Source: Acidobacteriota bacterium (GTDB taxonomy: Bacteria; Acidobacteriota; Thermoanaerobaculia; Thermoanaerobaculales; Sulfomarinibacteraceae). From it: a DNA stretch of 44,754 nucleotides. Positions 1-8,498 of the stretch are shown one piece after another. The translations under genes were made by a program, and so were the position numbers. Below the pieces are notes generated by a model. It worked only from the letters and a program-made list of their open reading frames with translations, was not told the origin of the DNA and did no database searches. The DNA lies in assembly GCA_024641545.1 (NCBI GenBank), contig JAHECW010000023.1, forward strand, positions 1-44,754. The letters run 5' to 3'. Each line of letters begins with the position of its first letter. The stretch's first letter is position 1.

Positions 1-885
1 GGCCATTTCGGGCAGCCACCACCCCATAGACTGAACCGCCCAGAGGATGAAGACGAAGATCGAGGTGCAGGCGACGACGATGGCGATGTGGGAGGTGGTC
101 AAGAGGGGAGGAGTGACGTTTTCCTCGATTTCGGCCTCGATTCCCGCAACATACGATGCGGCAGGATCGCGGCGGATCTTCGCGCCGTAACGGAGCATGT
201 AGGCGATGGTCACCGTCATGCAGCAGGCGAAGAAAATCAACCGGAAACCGATGGCGCTGTTGAGCGGGAGGCCGGCGATGCTCTGGGCGATCGCAACGGT
301 GAACGGGTTGGTGGTGGCGGCGGCGAACCCGACCGCGCCGGCGACATAGACCAGCGCCGTGCCGTAGATCCGGTCGCAGCGGATCTCCCGCGCGACGATG
401 AGGAAGATCGGCACCAGCGGGATGAACTCCTCGCCCATTCCCAGGGTCGAGCCGCCGACGGCCATGAGCAGCATGAGCACGACGGTGAGGAGCTGCCAAC
501 GGCTGCGGAGGCGTTCCAGGACCGCGTGCAGCACCGCGGGGATGGTCCCGGTCTTCTGCAGGATGCCGAAAACCCCGCCGATGATGAAGATGAAGAAGAT
601 GATGTCGGCCGCGGCGATCATCCCGCGCGGGATGGCGCTCAAGAACCCTTCGAGGCTGACCGGGGACGCGAAGCCCGGTTCGGGGTCGGTGAATATCAGC
701 CCGCGGGCGCTGAGGTTTTTCGGGACGGTCTCGTAGGTGCCGGCCACTACCATGGTCCGCTCGTTGCCGCCGACCAACCGCCGTTCGCGCTCGAACTCGC
801 CGGACGGCACGATCCAGGTCAGAATGCTGCAGACAAAGACAACTCCGGTGAGCAGAGCGAAGACGTGAGGAATTCGAATTCTCAA
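1..885 (-). CDS. YfcC-family (DcuC-like) membrane carrier, C-terminus cut by window edge
   Basis: I read 295 codons on the minus strand, running off the left edge of the window. The protein begins MRIRIPHVFALLTGVVF and continues through ILTWIVPSGEFER, the typical N-terminus of YfcC/C4-dicarboxylate anaerobic carrier proteins. Several hydrophobic segments follow (about residues 8-25, 85-110, 125-150, 175-195, 215-235, 265-285), with the family-like stretch MGEEFIPLVPIFL. It should be an inner-membrane transporter of carboxylates, amino acids or peptides; the substrate cannot be told. I chose a TTG start at 885 because an in-frame TAA lies two codons upstream (889-891) and the resulting start matches family starts. 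The start codon lies inside an AATT heptamer array and has no good Shine-Dalgarno. The RpiR regulator gene lies just upstream on the same strand. Confidence 0.8.
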   Translation of the reverse strand, partial: MRIRIPHVFALLTGVVFVCSILTWIVPSGEFERERRLVGGNERTMVVAGTYETVPKNLSARGLIFTDPEPGFASPVSLEGFLSAIPRGMIAAADIIFFIFIIGGVFGILQKTGTIPAVLHAVLERLRSRWQLLTVVLMLLMAVGGSTLGMGEEFIPLVPIFLIVAREIRCDRIYGTALVYVAGAVGFAAATTNPFTVAIAQSIAGLPLNSAIGFRLIFFACCMTVTIAYMLRYGAKIRRDPAASYVAGIEAEIEENVTPPLLTTSHIAIVVACTSIFVFILWAVQSMGWWLPEMA

Positions 886-1031
886 TTCTTAATTCTCAAT
901 TCTCAATTGCATCGCAAGCGATCTCGCGCTTGTTGGATCGGTCCGAAAATTCAAAATTGAAAATTCAAAATTAAGAACTCCACCGTGTGTGGTCCGAAAA
1001 TTAAGAATTAAAAATTGAGAATTCATAATTG
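871..1031. repeat. AATT-phased heptamer tandem arrays (three blocks)
   Basis: Three blocks of seven-base units lie between the carrier and the RpiR gene: 871-912 (units such as ATTCTCA and ATTCTTA), 946-973 (AAAATTC, AAAATTG, AAAATTC, AAAATTA) and 997-1031 (AAAATTA, AGAATTA, AAAATTG, AGAATTC, ATAATTG). The second and third blocks are each preceded by the same GGTCCG hexamer. The arrays are far richer in A+T than the surroundings. The third block ends two bases from the stop codon of the RpiR gene, and the first contains the carrier's start codon. They resemble the short heptamer repeats known from cyanobacteria in design, not necessarily in origin. Confidence 0.85.
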
Positions 1032-1032
1032 T

Positions 1033-1899
1033 CTAGCCTTCCCCCGAGATGACATCCGGGTCGTCGCTCAGCACCCGGCTGATCTTGGCGAAAGCATCGA
1101 TGGCCTCCTCGGGATGGCGGGTCGCGACGGCGGTTGCCAGGGCGTTGATCACCACCGTCATGGCGGCGACGGCGTTGGTGAAAGTCAGGTTGTCGCTTCT
1201 GACGGCGAGAGACCGTCCGGCACGCAGGGCGGGGGGCGCGCTGAGCCGGTCGCTGAGGACGACGGTGGCGACGCCCGCGTCGGCCGCGGCGGTCACCAGC
1301 TCCAGACTCTGGCGCGAATAGGGCGGGAGGGAGATCACCAGCACGAGGTCGGTGCCCTTGAGCGCGACGAGCTGCTCCCGCGGCGAAGTGAATCCCGTCG
1401 ACATCGGGTGGGCCGCGACCCCGACCTGGACGAGCGTGTAGGCGGCGAGCTCGGCGAGGTAGGCCGAGATTCCCATCCCGAAGGTGTAGACGTGATCGGC
1501 CGAGAACACGAGCTCGGCGATGGCGGCGAAGACCTCGCGCTCGATGTTCTCCACGGTCAGGCGGATGTTGCGCCCCTCGTGGGCGGCCACCGACTCGAGC
1601 AGGTCCTCGCCGAGATCGCCGCCGTCGCGATCTTCATCGACCCCGAGGCGACTCTGGAGCAGCTCGACGAGCGCCATCTTGAGCTCGGAAAAGCCCGAGA
1701 AACCGATCCTTTGACCGAAACGGACGATGGTGGCCTCGGAAACCCCGCACCGGCGGGCGAGCTCGGGAACCGACAGGAAGGGAACCGTGTCGAGGTGTTC
1801 GAGCAGGTAGTCGGCGATGGTGCATTGCTGAGGCGGCAGGTCGTCGACGTGTTCGAGGATGCGGTCGCGGACGTTGGTGGTGGTCTTGGCGTTCGGCAT
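1033..1899 (-). CDS. MurR/RpiR-family transcriptional regulator with SIS domain
   Basis: The 289-residue product has an N-terminal RpiR-type helix-turn-helix (about residues 1-77, with LARRCGVSEATIVRFGQRIG) and a C-terminal SIS sugar-phosphate-binding domain (about 120-250, with VYTFGMGISAYLAELAAYTL). Family members sense phosphosugars or related metabolites and repress or activate nearby catabolic genes. The frame stays open 31 codons further upstream, but I start at the ATG at 1899 because a GGAGAG ribosome site lies about nine bases before it and the N-terminus then fits the family. It lies immediately upstream of the YfcC-type carrier on the same strand, so it may control that transporter; this is inference. 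Confidence 0.88.
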   Translation of the reverse strand: MPNAKTTTNVRDRILEHVDDLPPQQCTIADYLLEHLDTVPFLSVPELARRCGVSEATIVRFGQRIGFSGFSELKMALVELLQSRLGVDEDRDGGDLGEDLLESVAAHEGRNIRLTVENIEREVFAAIAELVFSADHVYTFGMGISAYLAELAAYTLVQVGVAAHPMSTGFTSPREQLVALKGTDLVLVISLPPYSRQSLELVTAAADAGVATVVLSDRLSAPPALRAGRSLAVRSDNLTFTNAVAAMTVVINALATAVATRHPEEAIDAFAKISRVLSDDPDVISGEG

Positions 1900-2043
1900 G
1901 GCTCGGGTCTCTCCGTCTCGAGGCTCCAGAACACTGTACCGCAACGTCGGAGGGGGGTCGAAATGGAACTTGACAGCAGCGCGCTCGGACAACGAATCAG
2001 ACCTCAGAATTGCGGGAGTGGATCGTTCAATGGGCGGCCCCGC

Positions 2044-3186
2044 TCACAAACCCACCTTCTCCAGAATTCTGTCAAGAGCCTCGATCTCGCCCTTGGTGGT
2101 GTAGAAATGCGGCGACAGCCTCACCGAGCCCTGCCGGACCGAGCACACGACCTTGCGTTGAGCGAGCCGCTCGGCGGCCTCCTTGGGCGCGACCTTCGCG
2201 GGTCGGGCGGCGACGATGCCGGCGATCGCCTGGCCCGAACCCGGTGAGAAGACGTCCCAACCGTGGGCCAGCAGCACCCGCGTCAGCAGCCTCGCCAGCA
2301 TCTCCACTCTGGCCTGGATCTGGTCGTGACCGACATTGTTCAGAAGATCGAGGGCCGCGCCGAGCCCGGCGATCCCGACGGTGTTGGTGGCGCCGGGCTC
2401 GAACCTCCGTCCGCTGTCGAGGAATTCGAGAGCGTGCAGAAAGAAGCTCCCGGGCTCCCTCTGGATGTTCCGCCACCCGGTGATCGCCGGTCTGAGCTCC
2501 GGGCGAAGGGTCGAGGAAATCGCCATGAGTCCCGCTCCCTCGGGGCCGAGCAGCCACTTGTGACCATCGGCGACAACGGCGTCGATCCCGAGGGCGCGCA
2601 TGTTCATCGTCATGACGCCGAGCCCCTGGATGGCATCGACCACCGTCAGGACGTTTCGTTCGCGGCACAGAGTTGCGAGGGCGTCCAGCGGCGCGACCCA
2701 ACCGCTGTGGAAGGCCACCCACGAAACGCTGAGCAGTCGAGTGCGATCGGTGATCGCGTCCGCGACATCGGCCGGATCGATCCGGCCGTCGGGTTGCGGG
2801 TATCGGATGACTCGCACGCCCTTGCTCTTGAGATTCAGCCAGGGGGCGACATTGGCCGCGAACTCCTCCTCGCCGACCAGGACCTCGTCGCCGGTCTTCC
2901 ACGACAGACCCTCCGCAATCAACGAGAGGCCTTCCGATGTCGATCGGATGATCGAGATGTCCTCGGAGTCGCAGCCGAGGATCTGGCCCCCGAGGTGGCG
3001 GCATGCGAGTTCCGAGTTGTGCCACTCTTTCGAGTTCGCATAACCGGTCAGCTGCTGATCGGTGACCTGCCGCCGCATCGCCTCGGCCACCGGGAACGGC
3101 AGCGGGCAGACCGCCGCGTGGTCGAGGTAGAGGCAGCTCTCCCGGATCGGAAACTCGGGGAGCCAGTGGCCGAGATCGAAGGGCAT
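2044..3186 (-). CDS. Class-V aminotransferase (cysteine desulfurase/selenocysteine lyase-like)
   Basis: This 380-residue PLP-dependent enzyme has fold type I class V features: the early LYLDHAAVCPLP segment, a cofactor-binding Asp184 in VVDAIQGLG, and the Schiff-base lysine at Lys210 in DGHKWLLGPEG. A C-terminal small domain ends with VRLSPHFYTTKGEIEALDRIL. The overall pattern is closest to the CsdB/isopenicillin-N-epimerase-like group, in which substrates vary from cysteine or selenocysteine to other amino acids. The family is clear, the substrate is not. The ATG at 3186 has no purine-rich ribosome site; a TACAAT hexamer six bases upstream suggests a leaderless or nearly leaderless mRNA. No sulfur-transfer partner gene is adjacent. 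Confidence 0.82.
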   Translation of the reverse strand: MPFDLGHWLPEFPIRESCLYLDHAAVCPLPFPVAEAMRRQVTDQQLTGYANSKEWHNSELACRHLGGQILGCDSEDISIIRSTSEGLSLIAEGLSWKTGDEVLVGEEEFAANVAPWLNLKSKGVRVIRYPQPDGRIDPADVADAITDRTRLLSVSWVAFHSGWVAPLDALATLCRERNVLTVVDAIQGLGVMTMNMRALGIDAVVADGHKWLLGPEGAGLMAISSTLRPELRPAITGWRNIQREPGSFFLHALEFLDSGRRFEPGATNTVGIAGLGAALDLLNNVGHDQIQARVEMLARLLTRVLLAHGWDVFSPGSGQAIAGIVAARPAKVAPKEAAERLAQRKVVCSVRQGSVRLSPHFYTTKGEIEALDRILEKVGL

Positions 3187-3192
3187 GGAAGG

Positions 3193-3198
3193 ATTGTA
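3193..3198 (-). promoter_or_regulatory. Possible -10 box of a leaderless transcript
   Basis: On the minus strand TACAAT ends six bases before the ATG at 3186, and there is no Shine-Dalgarno between them. This spacing would place the transcription start at or next to the start codon. No good -35 hexamer is visible 17 bases further up, so this is a weak call. Confidence 0.3.
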
Positions 3199-3221
3199 AC
3201 CGGGGTGTGGAGGTCGGACGA

Positions 3222-3254
3222 AAAATTATGAATGATGAATGATGAAATGATGAG
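3222..3254. repeat. Short heptamer array (AATTATG, AATGATG)
   Basis: AATTATG is followed by two copies of AATGATG and an eight-base variant, AAATGATG. The period and A+T richness match the arrays at 871-1031, with a different unit sequence. It lies in the 248-base gap upstream of the aminotransferase gene. Confidence 0.7.
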
Positions 3255-3356
3255 TTGCGTCGCACCATCTCATCCGAGGGCAGGGCGACGGCAGTTCGGT
3301 GTTCGAGATCCGCCGGCGGATCGTGGTTGTCCCGCTCTTCCGGGTTGCTCGCATGG

Positions 3357-3407
3357 GTGCCTGGCTCCAACTTTGTTCGTCGCGAACAACGTTGCGTGCC
3401 TGGCTCC
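3357..3407. repeat. Palindrome flanked by a 12-base direct repeat
   Basis: GTGCCTGGCTCC occurs at 3357-3368 and again at 3396-3407. Between them is a perfect hairpin, TTGTTCG then TCG then CGAACAA (3373-3389). It lies just downstream of the end of the GGDEF-like gene, where it could end transcription or be a small repeat insertion. No T-run follows. Confidence 0.6.
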
Positions 3408-3434
3408 CTCAATAGGGTGTCGGGAAGCCCCTGA

Positions 3435-4112
3435 TCAGATTCCCGGCAGCAGGTGAATCCGTTGCAGCTGCAGCAGCCCCGCCTTGACCAGCGAATCCGA
3501 GTCCTGGAAGGCGAGGGGAACGAGATCGGTCTCGGGGATGTTGGCGGTGTGCATCTGAGGCCCGCGGAGGACGCCGTAGCCGGACGCCGGGCCTTTGCGA
3601 TCGCCCCGGTCGCTCATGGCCCGGGCGAGGTCGATGAGCGTTTCCCATTGGTCGACGGGGAAGTTCGGCTGGGTGGAGAGGGGATAGATGACGTAACCGA
3701 CCCGGGTTCCGAGACCTGCGGCGCGGAGAAGATCCGACCGACCCGCCAGGGTGAGAAACCGCTGCGCCACGACATAGGCGTGCTGCGGGTCGATGTCGCG
3801 CAACACGACGAGGTGTTCGTTGTCGGCGAGTTTGAACGGGATGTCGGAATCGCGCATCGCCTCGCGAAGGAGCTTGGTGACGTGGATGCCGATTTGGCTG
3901 CCGCCCTCGATGGATGACGGAAACCAGTCGCCGCTCACCGATTGCAGCCGAACGACGTAGAGACCGACAAAGGTGCTCGTGAGCACGTTGCGGGGGTCCT
4001 TGTTGCCCATCATGGCGCGCCGTTGTGCGAGCCGCAGCTCGTACGGCATGAAGACCCTGAGAAAGTCCAGATTGGGCTCTGGCAGATCGTGCACGCGCTG
4101 GTCGGCAACCAT
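3435..4112 (-). CDS. Degenerate GGDEF-like domain protein
   Basis: The 225-residue product has no signal peptide. About residues 75-185 follow the layout of a diguanylate cyclase catalytic domain: a helix ending LLREAMRDSDIPF, then LADNEHLVVLRDID where an active enzyme has a GGDEF-type loop, then GTRVGYVIYPL in place of the usual SIGVA-like strand, and a final ADRALY-like helix (LIDLARAMSDRGDRKG). The signature loop reads ADNEH, so cyclase activity is unlikely. It may be a c-di-GMP or nucleotide-independent binding module, and I cannot say more about its role. The ATG at 4112 has only a weak ribosome site. The assignment rests on pattern alone. Confidence 0.5.
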   Translation of the reverse strand: MVADQRVHDLPEPNLDFLRVFMPYELRLAQRRAMMGNKDPRNVLTSTFVGLYVVRLQSVSGDWFPSSIEGGSQIGIHVTKLLREAMRDSDIPFKLADNEHLVVLRDIDPQHAYVVAQRFLTLAGRSDLLRAAGLGTRVGYVIYPLSTQPNFPVDQWETLIDLARAMSDRGDRKGPASGYGVLRGPQMHTANIPETDLVPLAFQDSDSLVKAGLLQLQRIHLLPGI

Positions 4113-4212
4113 GTCTCGATGGTCGCAGATCGACCATCAGCCGTCAATCCACCGGCCGGAGACGCAACGACTCAAGTGTCGATCTCATGACCCGCGAGTT
4201 TTCAGTGAAGGC

Positions 4213-4305
4213 TGAATTATTAATCGAGAATTTTTGAATGATGAACTGCATAACCGCCCTCCTCCGGGAAACGCGAGGTGGTGCGATGAAATTCATGATT
4301 CATGA
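4213..4305. repeat. A+T-rich repeat remnants
   Basis: The gap between the GGDEF-like gene and aconitase holds degenerate AATT/ATGA units (about 4213-4247) and a doubled ATTCATG (about 4291-4304) right before the aconitase terminator. These look like decayed members of the heptamer repeats seen at 871-1031 and 3222-3254. No gene is visible here. Confidence 0.5.
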
Positions 4306-4307
4306 TC

Positions 4308-4335
4308 AAAAAACGCCCCGGGTTCCCCCGGGGCG
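4308..4335 (-). terminator. Rho-independent terminator of aconitase
   Basis: Read on the minus strand, a nine-base GC stem (CGCCCCGGG with CCCGGGGCG, a four-base loop) is followed at once by six T residues. It starts 22 bases after the aconitase stop codon. Confidence 0.9.
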
Positions 4336-4357
4336 GTTGCTCGCTGAGGTGCCGAGA

Positions 4358-6625
4358 TCAGTTCTTTGTGCGCAGCACGTTGAGCGCCGATCCGGCCTTG
4401 AACCAGGCGACCTGCTCGTCGTTGAGACTGTGCTTGAGAGTGATCTTCTCTTCGTCGCCGTTGCTGTGGTGGATGACCGCGGTCACCGGTGATCCCGGGG
4501 TAAGCCCGGCGAGCCCGACGATGGAGATCCGATCGTCGACCCGGATCTTCTCGTAGTCGGCAGGGTCGGCGAAGGTCAGGGGCAGCACTCCCTGCTTCTT
4601 CAGGTTGGTCTCGTGGATTCGCGCAAAGGAGCGGACGATGATGGCCATGCCGTTGAGATGGCGGGGCTCCATGGCCGCGTGCTCGCGCGATGAACCCTCG
4701 CCCCAGTTCTCATCGCCGACGGCGACCCAACTGATGCCTCGTTCCTTGTACGACCGTGCGAGCTTGGGCAGCGAAACGGTTTCGCCGGTCTCGATGTCGA
4801 CGCCGTGTCCGGGTTCGTCGGCAAAGGCGTTGATCGCACCGAGGAAGAGATTGTCCGAAATGTTGTCCAGGTGGCCGCGGAACCGAAGCCACGGTCCGGC
4901 CTGGGAGATGTGGTCGGTGGTGCACTTGCCGTCGGCCTTGAGCAGGATCGGGAGCTTCTCGAAGTCGGCGCCGTCCCACGCGGTGAACGGGTTCAGGAGC
5001 TGGAGCCGTTTTGAGCCGGGATCGACCTTGACGGCGAGAGCGCCGCGCTCCTTCGGCGGCGCGAGGTAGCCGTCCGCCTTGAAGACGAAGCCCTTGGCGG
5101 GGATCTCGGGCGCCGGTTTGGGCGCCTCGAGCTTGAACGATGAACCGTTGTGTTCGATTTCGTCGGTCATCGGATTGAAGCTCAGCCTGCCGGCCAGGGC
5201 GTAGGCGATCACGATCTCCGGGCTCGAAATGAAGGAGGCGGTCTTGGGGTTGCCGTCGTTTCTCTTGGCGAAGTTGCGGTTGAACGACGAGATGATGGAG
5301 TTGGTGGTCCCGTCGGCGATGTCGTCGCGCTTCCACTGGCCGATGCACGGTCCGCAGGCGTTGGCGAGAACGGTGGCGCCGAGCTTTTCCAGGGTCCCCA
5401 TCTGGCCGTCGCGCTCGATGGTCGCCTCGACCTGCTCCGACCCCGGGCTGACCCAGAGCGGGCACTTGACGGTCGCGCCGTGGTCGAGCGCCTGCTGGGC
5501 GACGTCGGCGGCGCGGGAGATGTCCTCGTAGGACGAGTTGGTGCACGAGCCGATGAGGCCCGAGGTGAGCTCGTCGGGGTAGCCGTTGGCGGCGACGTCG
5601 GCGGCCATCCGCGACACCGGCCGGGCGAGGTCGGGAGTGTGCGGACCGACGATGTGCGGCTCGAGGGTGTCGAGATCGATCTCGATGACGAGGTCGTAGT
5701 ATTTCTCGGGATCGGCCAGGACCTCGGCGTCGGCGGTCAGGAGATCGCGGTTGGCTTCGGCGAGGGTCGCGATTCGGGCGCGCTGGGTCGCATCGAGGTA
5801 GACCTTCATGCGGCGGTCGTAGGGGAAGATCGAGGTCGTCGCCCCGAGCTCGGCGCCCATGTTGGTGATGGTCGCCTTGCCGGTGCACGAGATCGATCCG
5901 GCGCCGGGCCCGAAGTACTCGATGATCCGGTTGGTGCCGCCCTTGACGGTGAGAATGTCGAGGAGCTTGAGGATGACGTCCTTGGGCGCCGCCCAACCGT
6001 GGAGCGAGCCGGTGAGCTTGACGCCGACGACCTGGGGCTGGAGAACCTCCCAGTTGAACCCCGCCATGACATCGACTGCGTCGGCGCCGCCGACGCCGCA
6101 TGCGACCATCCCGAGCCCGCCCGCGTTGGGAGTGTGGGAGTCGGTGCCGAGCATCATTCCGCCGGGGAAGGCGTAGTTCTCGAGCACGACCTGGTGGATG
6201 ATGCCGGAGCCGGGCTTCCAGAAACCGAGGCCGTACTTCGCCGAGGTCGACTGGAGAAAATCGTAGACCTCGCGGTTGAGGTCGATGGCGGCGTTGATAT
6301 CGGTGTCGGCGCCGGAGCGGGCGAGAATCAGGTGGTCGCAGTGGACCGTCGAGGGCACCGCGGTGGTGTCCCGGCCCGAGAGCATGAACTGGAGCAGCGC
6401 CATCTGGGCGGTGGCGTCCTGCATCGCGACCCGATCGGGTTGGAGCTGGATGTAGGCCTTGCCGCGATCGAGAATTTCGTTTTCCGGGTCGGCAAGATGC
6501 CCGAACACGACCTTCTCGGTGAGAGTGAGCGGTTGGTTGAAACGGCGGCGGATGGTTTCGAGCCGTTTCCGGGTCGTGTCGTAGACCTTTTGGACGAGCT
6601 CCGGAGTGGTTTCGATGGTCGGCAT
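4358..6625 (-). CDS. acnA: Aconitate hydratase (mitochondrial-type aconitase)
   Basis: The 755-residue enzyme interconverts citrate and isocitrate in the TCA cycle through a [4Fe-4S] cluster. The three cluster cysteines are visible: Cys361 in [10 protein letters not shown], and Cys424 and Cys427 in [11 protein letters not shown]. Substrate-site motifs are also present, including [14 protein letters not shown] (160-173) and the C-terminal swivel-domain [16 protein letters not shown]. The length of about 755 and the internal sequence match the mitochondrial-type aconitases rather than the roughly 890-residue IRP-like AcnA or AcnB of Escherichia coli, so the symbol is generic. The ATG at 6625 has an AGAGGA ribosome site. 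The gene is monocistronic, with a terminator at 4308-4335. Its upstream region carries the hexamer repeat shared with the divergent Mut7-C gene. Confidence 0.96.
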   Translation of the reverse strand: MPTIETTPELVQKVYDTTRKRLETIRRRFNQPLTLTEKVVFGHLADPENEILDRGKAYIQLQPDRVAMQDATAQMALLQFMLSGRDTTAVPSTVHCDHLILARSGADTDINAAIDLNREVYDFLQSTSAKYGLGFWKPGSGIIHQVVLENYAFPGGMMLGTDSHTPNAGGLGMVACGVGGADAVDVMAGFNWEVLQPQVVGVKLTGSLHGWAAPKDVILKLLDILTVKGGTNRIIEYFGPGAGSISCTGKATITNMGAELGATTSIFPYDRRMKVYLDATQRARIATLAEANRDLLTADAEVLADPEKYYDLVIEIDLDTLEPHIVGPHTPDLARPVSRMAADVAANGYPDELTSGLIGSCTNSSYEDISRAADVAQQALDHGATVKCPLWVSPGSEQVEATIERDGQMGTLEKLGATVLANACGPCIGQWKRDDIADGTTNSIISSFNRNFAKRNDGNPKTASFISSPEIVIAYALAGRLSFNPMTDEIEHNGSSFKLEAPKPAPEIPAKGFVFKADGYLAPPKERGALAVKVDPGSKRLQLLNPFTAWDGADFEKLPILLKADGKCTTDHISQAGPWLRFRGHLDNISDNLFLGAINAFADEPGHGVDIETGETVSLPKLARSYKERGISWVAVGDENWGEGSSREHAAMEPRHLNGMAIIVRSFARIHETNLKKQGVLPLTFADPADYEKIRVDDRISIVGLAGLTPGSPVTAVIHHSNGDEEKITLKHSLNDEQVAWFKAGSALNVLRTKN

Positions 6626-6728
6626 GTGGGTCCTCTTTCTCCCGAGAGTTGTCGGGCGGCCCGGTTGATGCCGGGCCTCGGATTTGGGGTCGTCATTCTA
6701 CTCCTCCTTTGCGGCCCCTGCACCCCCC

Positions 6729-6848
6729 GTTCCCTCTCCCTCTCCCGCTACCGTGCCCGTTTCCGTTCCCGTTCCCGTTTCCGAGTCCGAGTCCGCGTCC
6801 GAGTCCGCGTCCGAGTCCGAATTCGAGTCCGAATTCGAGACCGATTCC
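6729..6848. repeat. Degenerate GTCCGA/GTCCGC hexamer repeat, divergent intergenic region
   Basis: About 120 bases are built from six-base units of the form NNTCCG or GTTCCC, including alternating GTCCGA and GTCCGC between about 6784 and 6820. The array lies in the 367-base region between the divergently transcribed aconitase and Mut7-C genes, which is otherwise without a gene. The remaining bases (6849-6992) show nothing I can name. Confidence 0.85.
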
Positions 6849-6992
6849 TCTCTCTCCCGTCCCCGGCGGGTGAAACAGCTGGGTCACCCCATCCCCCGAG
6901 GTCCGGAGCGCCGCCCGCCGGACGCGCGGCGGGCCCTGAAACGTCGAACCGGACCCAGGCGCAGGGGAAATCCGCGCTATCCTCGGATCACG

Positions 6993-7484
6993 GTGATTGA
7001 CGCATCCCCGAGCCCCCGCTTTCTCTGCGATGCCATGCTCGGCTCGCTCGCCCGGTGGCTTCGCCTCTGCGGATATGACTGTCTCTACCTCGGCACCGAA
7101 CCGGAGGATGCCGAACTCGCCCGGATCGCGGAGCGCGAGAATCGCTGGTTGCTGACCCGGGATCGCGAGCTCGCGGCGATCGGGCCGAAGACGCAGATGG
7201 TGGACTCCGGGATCCTCGAATCTCAGCTCGCGGAGGTTCTCAACCGGCACTCGCTCCCGCCTCCCGAGGACCTGGAGCACTCCCGCTGCAGCGACTGCAA
7301 CGGGTTGCTCGAGGATGCGACCGCCGACGAGGTTTCCGCCATCGTTCCACCCTATGTCCTGGAAACAGCCGAGCGGTTTCGCCGGTGCAGCGACTGCGCA
7401 CGCGTGTACTGGCCGGGCACGCACGGTGAGCAGATCCACGTCCGGTTTGCCCGGGTCCGGCAGAAAATGACCCGAACGGAGTAG
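6993..7484 (+). CDS. Mut7-C RNase domain protein with zinc ribbon
   Basis: The 163-residue product has a PIN-like Mut7-C domain: FLCDAMLGSLARWLRLCGYD at the start with Asp13, then LLTRDREL with Asp57, the likely metal-binding acids. A C-terminal zinc ribbon has two CxxC pairs (Cys99/Cys102 and Cys132/Cys135). The domain was named from the C-terminus of the nematode exonuclease MUT-7 and is thought to be an RNase or RNA-binding module. I start at the GTG at 6993: the open frame extends upstream only through the hexamer repeat, giving a meaningless Ser-Glu-Ala run. The RNase III gene begins nine bases after the stop, so the two probably form an RNA-processing operon. Confidence 0.8.
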   Translation: MIDASPSPRFLCDAMLGSLARWLRLCGYDCLYLGTEPEDAELARIAERENRWLLTRDRELAAIGPKTQMVDSGILESQLAEVLNRHSLPPPEDLEHSRCSDCNGLLEDATADEVSAIVPPYVLETAERFRRCSDCARVYWPGTHGEQIHVRFARVRQKMTRTE

Positions 7485-7493
7485 CATATCGGC

Positions 7494-8204
7494 GTGAAGA
7501 ATGAACATGAACACCCCCTCGCCGAGCTCGAGGAGAGTCTCGGGTACCAATTCCAGAATCCGGAGATCCTCCAACGAGCGCTCCGCCACGGATCGTCCGT
7601 GGCCTCCGATTTCGCCGGCTCCTACCAACGCCTCGAGTTCCTCGGCGATGCCGTTCTCGGCCATGCCGTGGCGTTGATGCTCTTCAAGCGGTTTCCCAAT
7701 GACGACCAGGGTGATCTGACCCGAAAGCGGACCCACCTGGTTCGCTCTGAACGACTGGCTGAGCGCGCCGCTCTGCTCGGTCTCGACGGTTGGGTGGAGG
7801 TCGGCCAGAGCCTCGAGCGGGGAGGCGGCCGTGAGTCGACCAACCTCCTGGAGGATGTCTTCGAGGCCGTGATCGGCGCCATTGCCATCGATGGTGGATG
7901 GAGCCAAGCGCGAGCATTCATCATGCGCCAGCTCGGCGACGAGGTTGACGGCCTCGACGAGCGCACCCTGCTTCTGGCCAACCCCAAGTCGGCTCTGCAG
8001 GAGGCGGCGCAGGCCGGCGGCCTGCCGCTGCCCGAGTACAAGCTGATCCGCAAGGGCGGCACCGACCACATGCGGAAATGGGTCTACGTCGTCACCTGGA
8101 ACGGCGAGGATGTCGCTCGCGGCGAGGGGCGGTCCAAACGGGGCGCCCAACAACGCGCGGCGCGGCGGGCGCTCGCACGGCTCGGGCTCGTACCCGAGGA
8201 GTGA
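7494..8204 (+). CDS. rnc: Ribonuclease III
   Basis: The 236-residue double-strand-specific endoribonuclease matures rRNA and some mRNAs. The signature RLEFLGDAVL (46-55) holds Asp52, and EDVFEAVIGAI (120-130) holds Glu124, the two catalytic metal ligands. A double-stranded RNA-binding domain follows at about 163-232 (NPKSALQEAAQAGG to KRGAQQRAARRALARLG). The length is normal for the family. The start is a GTG; in-frame ATG codons nearby are absent. It follows the Mut7-C gene by nine bases. Confidence 0.95.
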   Translation: MKNEHEHPLAELEESLGYQFQNPEILQRALRHGSSVASDFAGSYQRLEFLGDAVLGHAVALMLFKRFPNDDQGDLTRKRTHLVRSERLAERAALLGLDGWVEVGQSLERGGGRESTNLLEDVFEAVIGAIAIDGGWSQARAFIMRQLGDEVDGLDERTLLLANPKSALQEAAQAGGLPLPEYKLIRKGGTDHMRKWVYVVTWNGEDVARGEGRSKRGAQQRAARRALARLGLVPEE

Positions 8205-8206
8205 CG

Positions 8207-8262
8207 GCAATTCGTCGGACGAATTGCGATGGCGCTCGCTCCGCTCGCGCCAACCGGACCGG
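8207..8262. repeat. REP-like double-hairpin element, copy 1
   Basis: The palindrome AATTCGTCGGACGAATT (8209-8225) is followed by a second GC-rich inverted repeat beginning GGCGCTCGC and ending GCGCC (about 8231-8251). Related two-hairpin units occur at 40020, 40896 and 43168. It starts three bases after the RNase III stop. The rest of the 294-base gap holds another hairpin around 8421-8445 (GTGCGGGCGTCTTGCCCGC) and no gene. Confidence 0.75.
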
Positions 8263-8498
8263 CGGACAGAAGGCGCCGGAGCGGCGTGCCGCTTTGTCGG
8301 TTCGCGGACTCGGCGCCCCTCCCGATGAATTCGTCTTCTCGACCCTAGAGAACCGGCCCTGCGCGCGAGACGCGCGCACCACAATTTACGACTTGTTTTC
8401 TTCAATTTGACCTTGGCCACTGTGGTGCGGGCGTCTTGCCCGCCAGGAGCCGATGAGGGCATGTCGTTGGATGCAGGCCCCGATCGCCGGAAACGCGA

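Noticed and set aside
88-960. Plus-strand open frame over the carrier
   Set aside because: The minus strand encodes a clear membrane carrier with hydrophobic segments; the plus-strand product is a low-complexity charged sequence.
6684-6992. N-terminal extension of the Mut7-C protein
   Set aside because: The extension is translated hexamer repeat followed by basic low-complexity sequence, and the domain begins right after the GTG at 6993.
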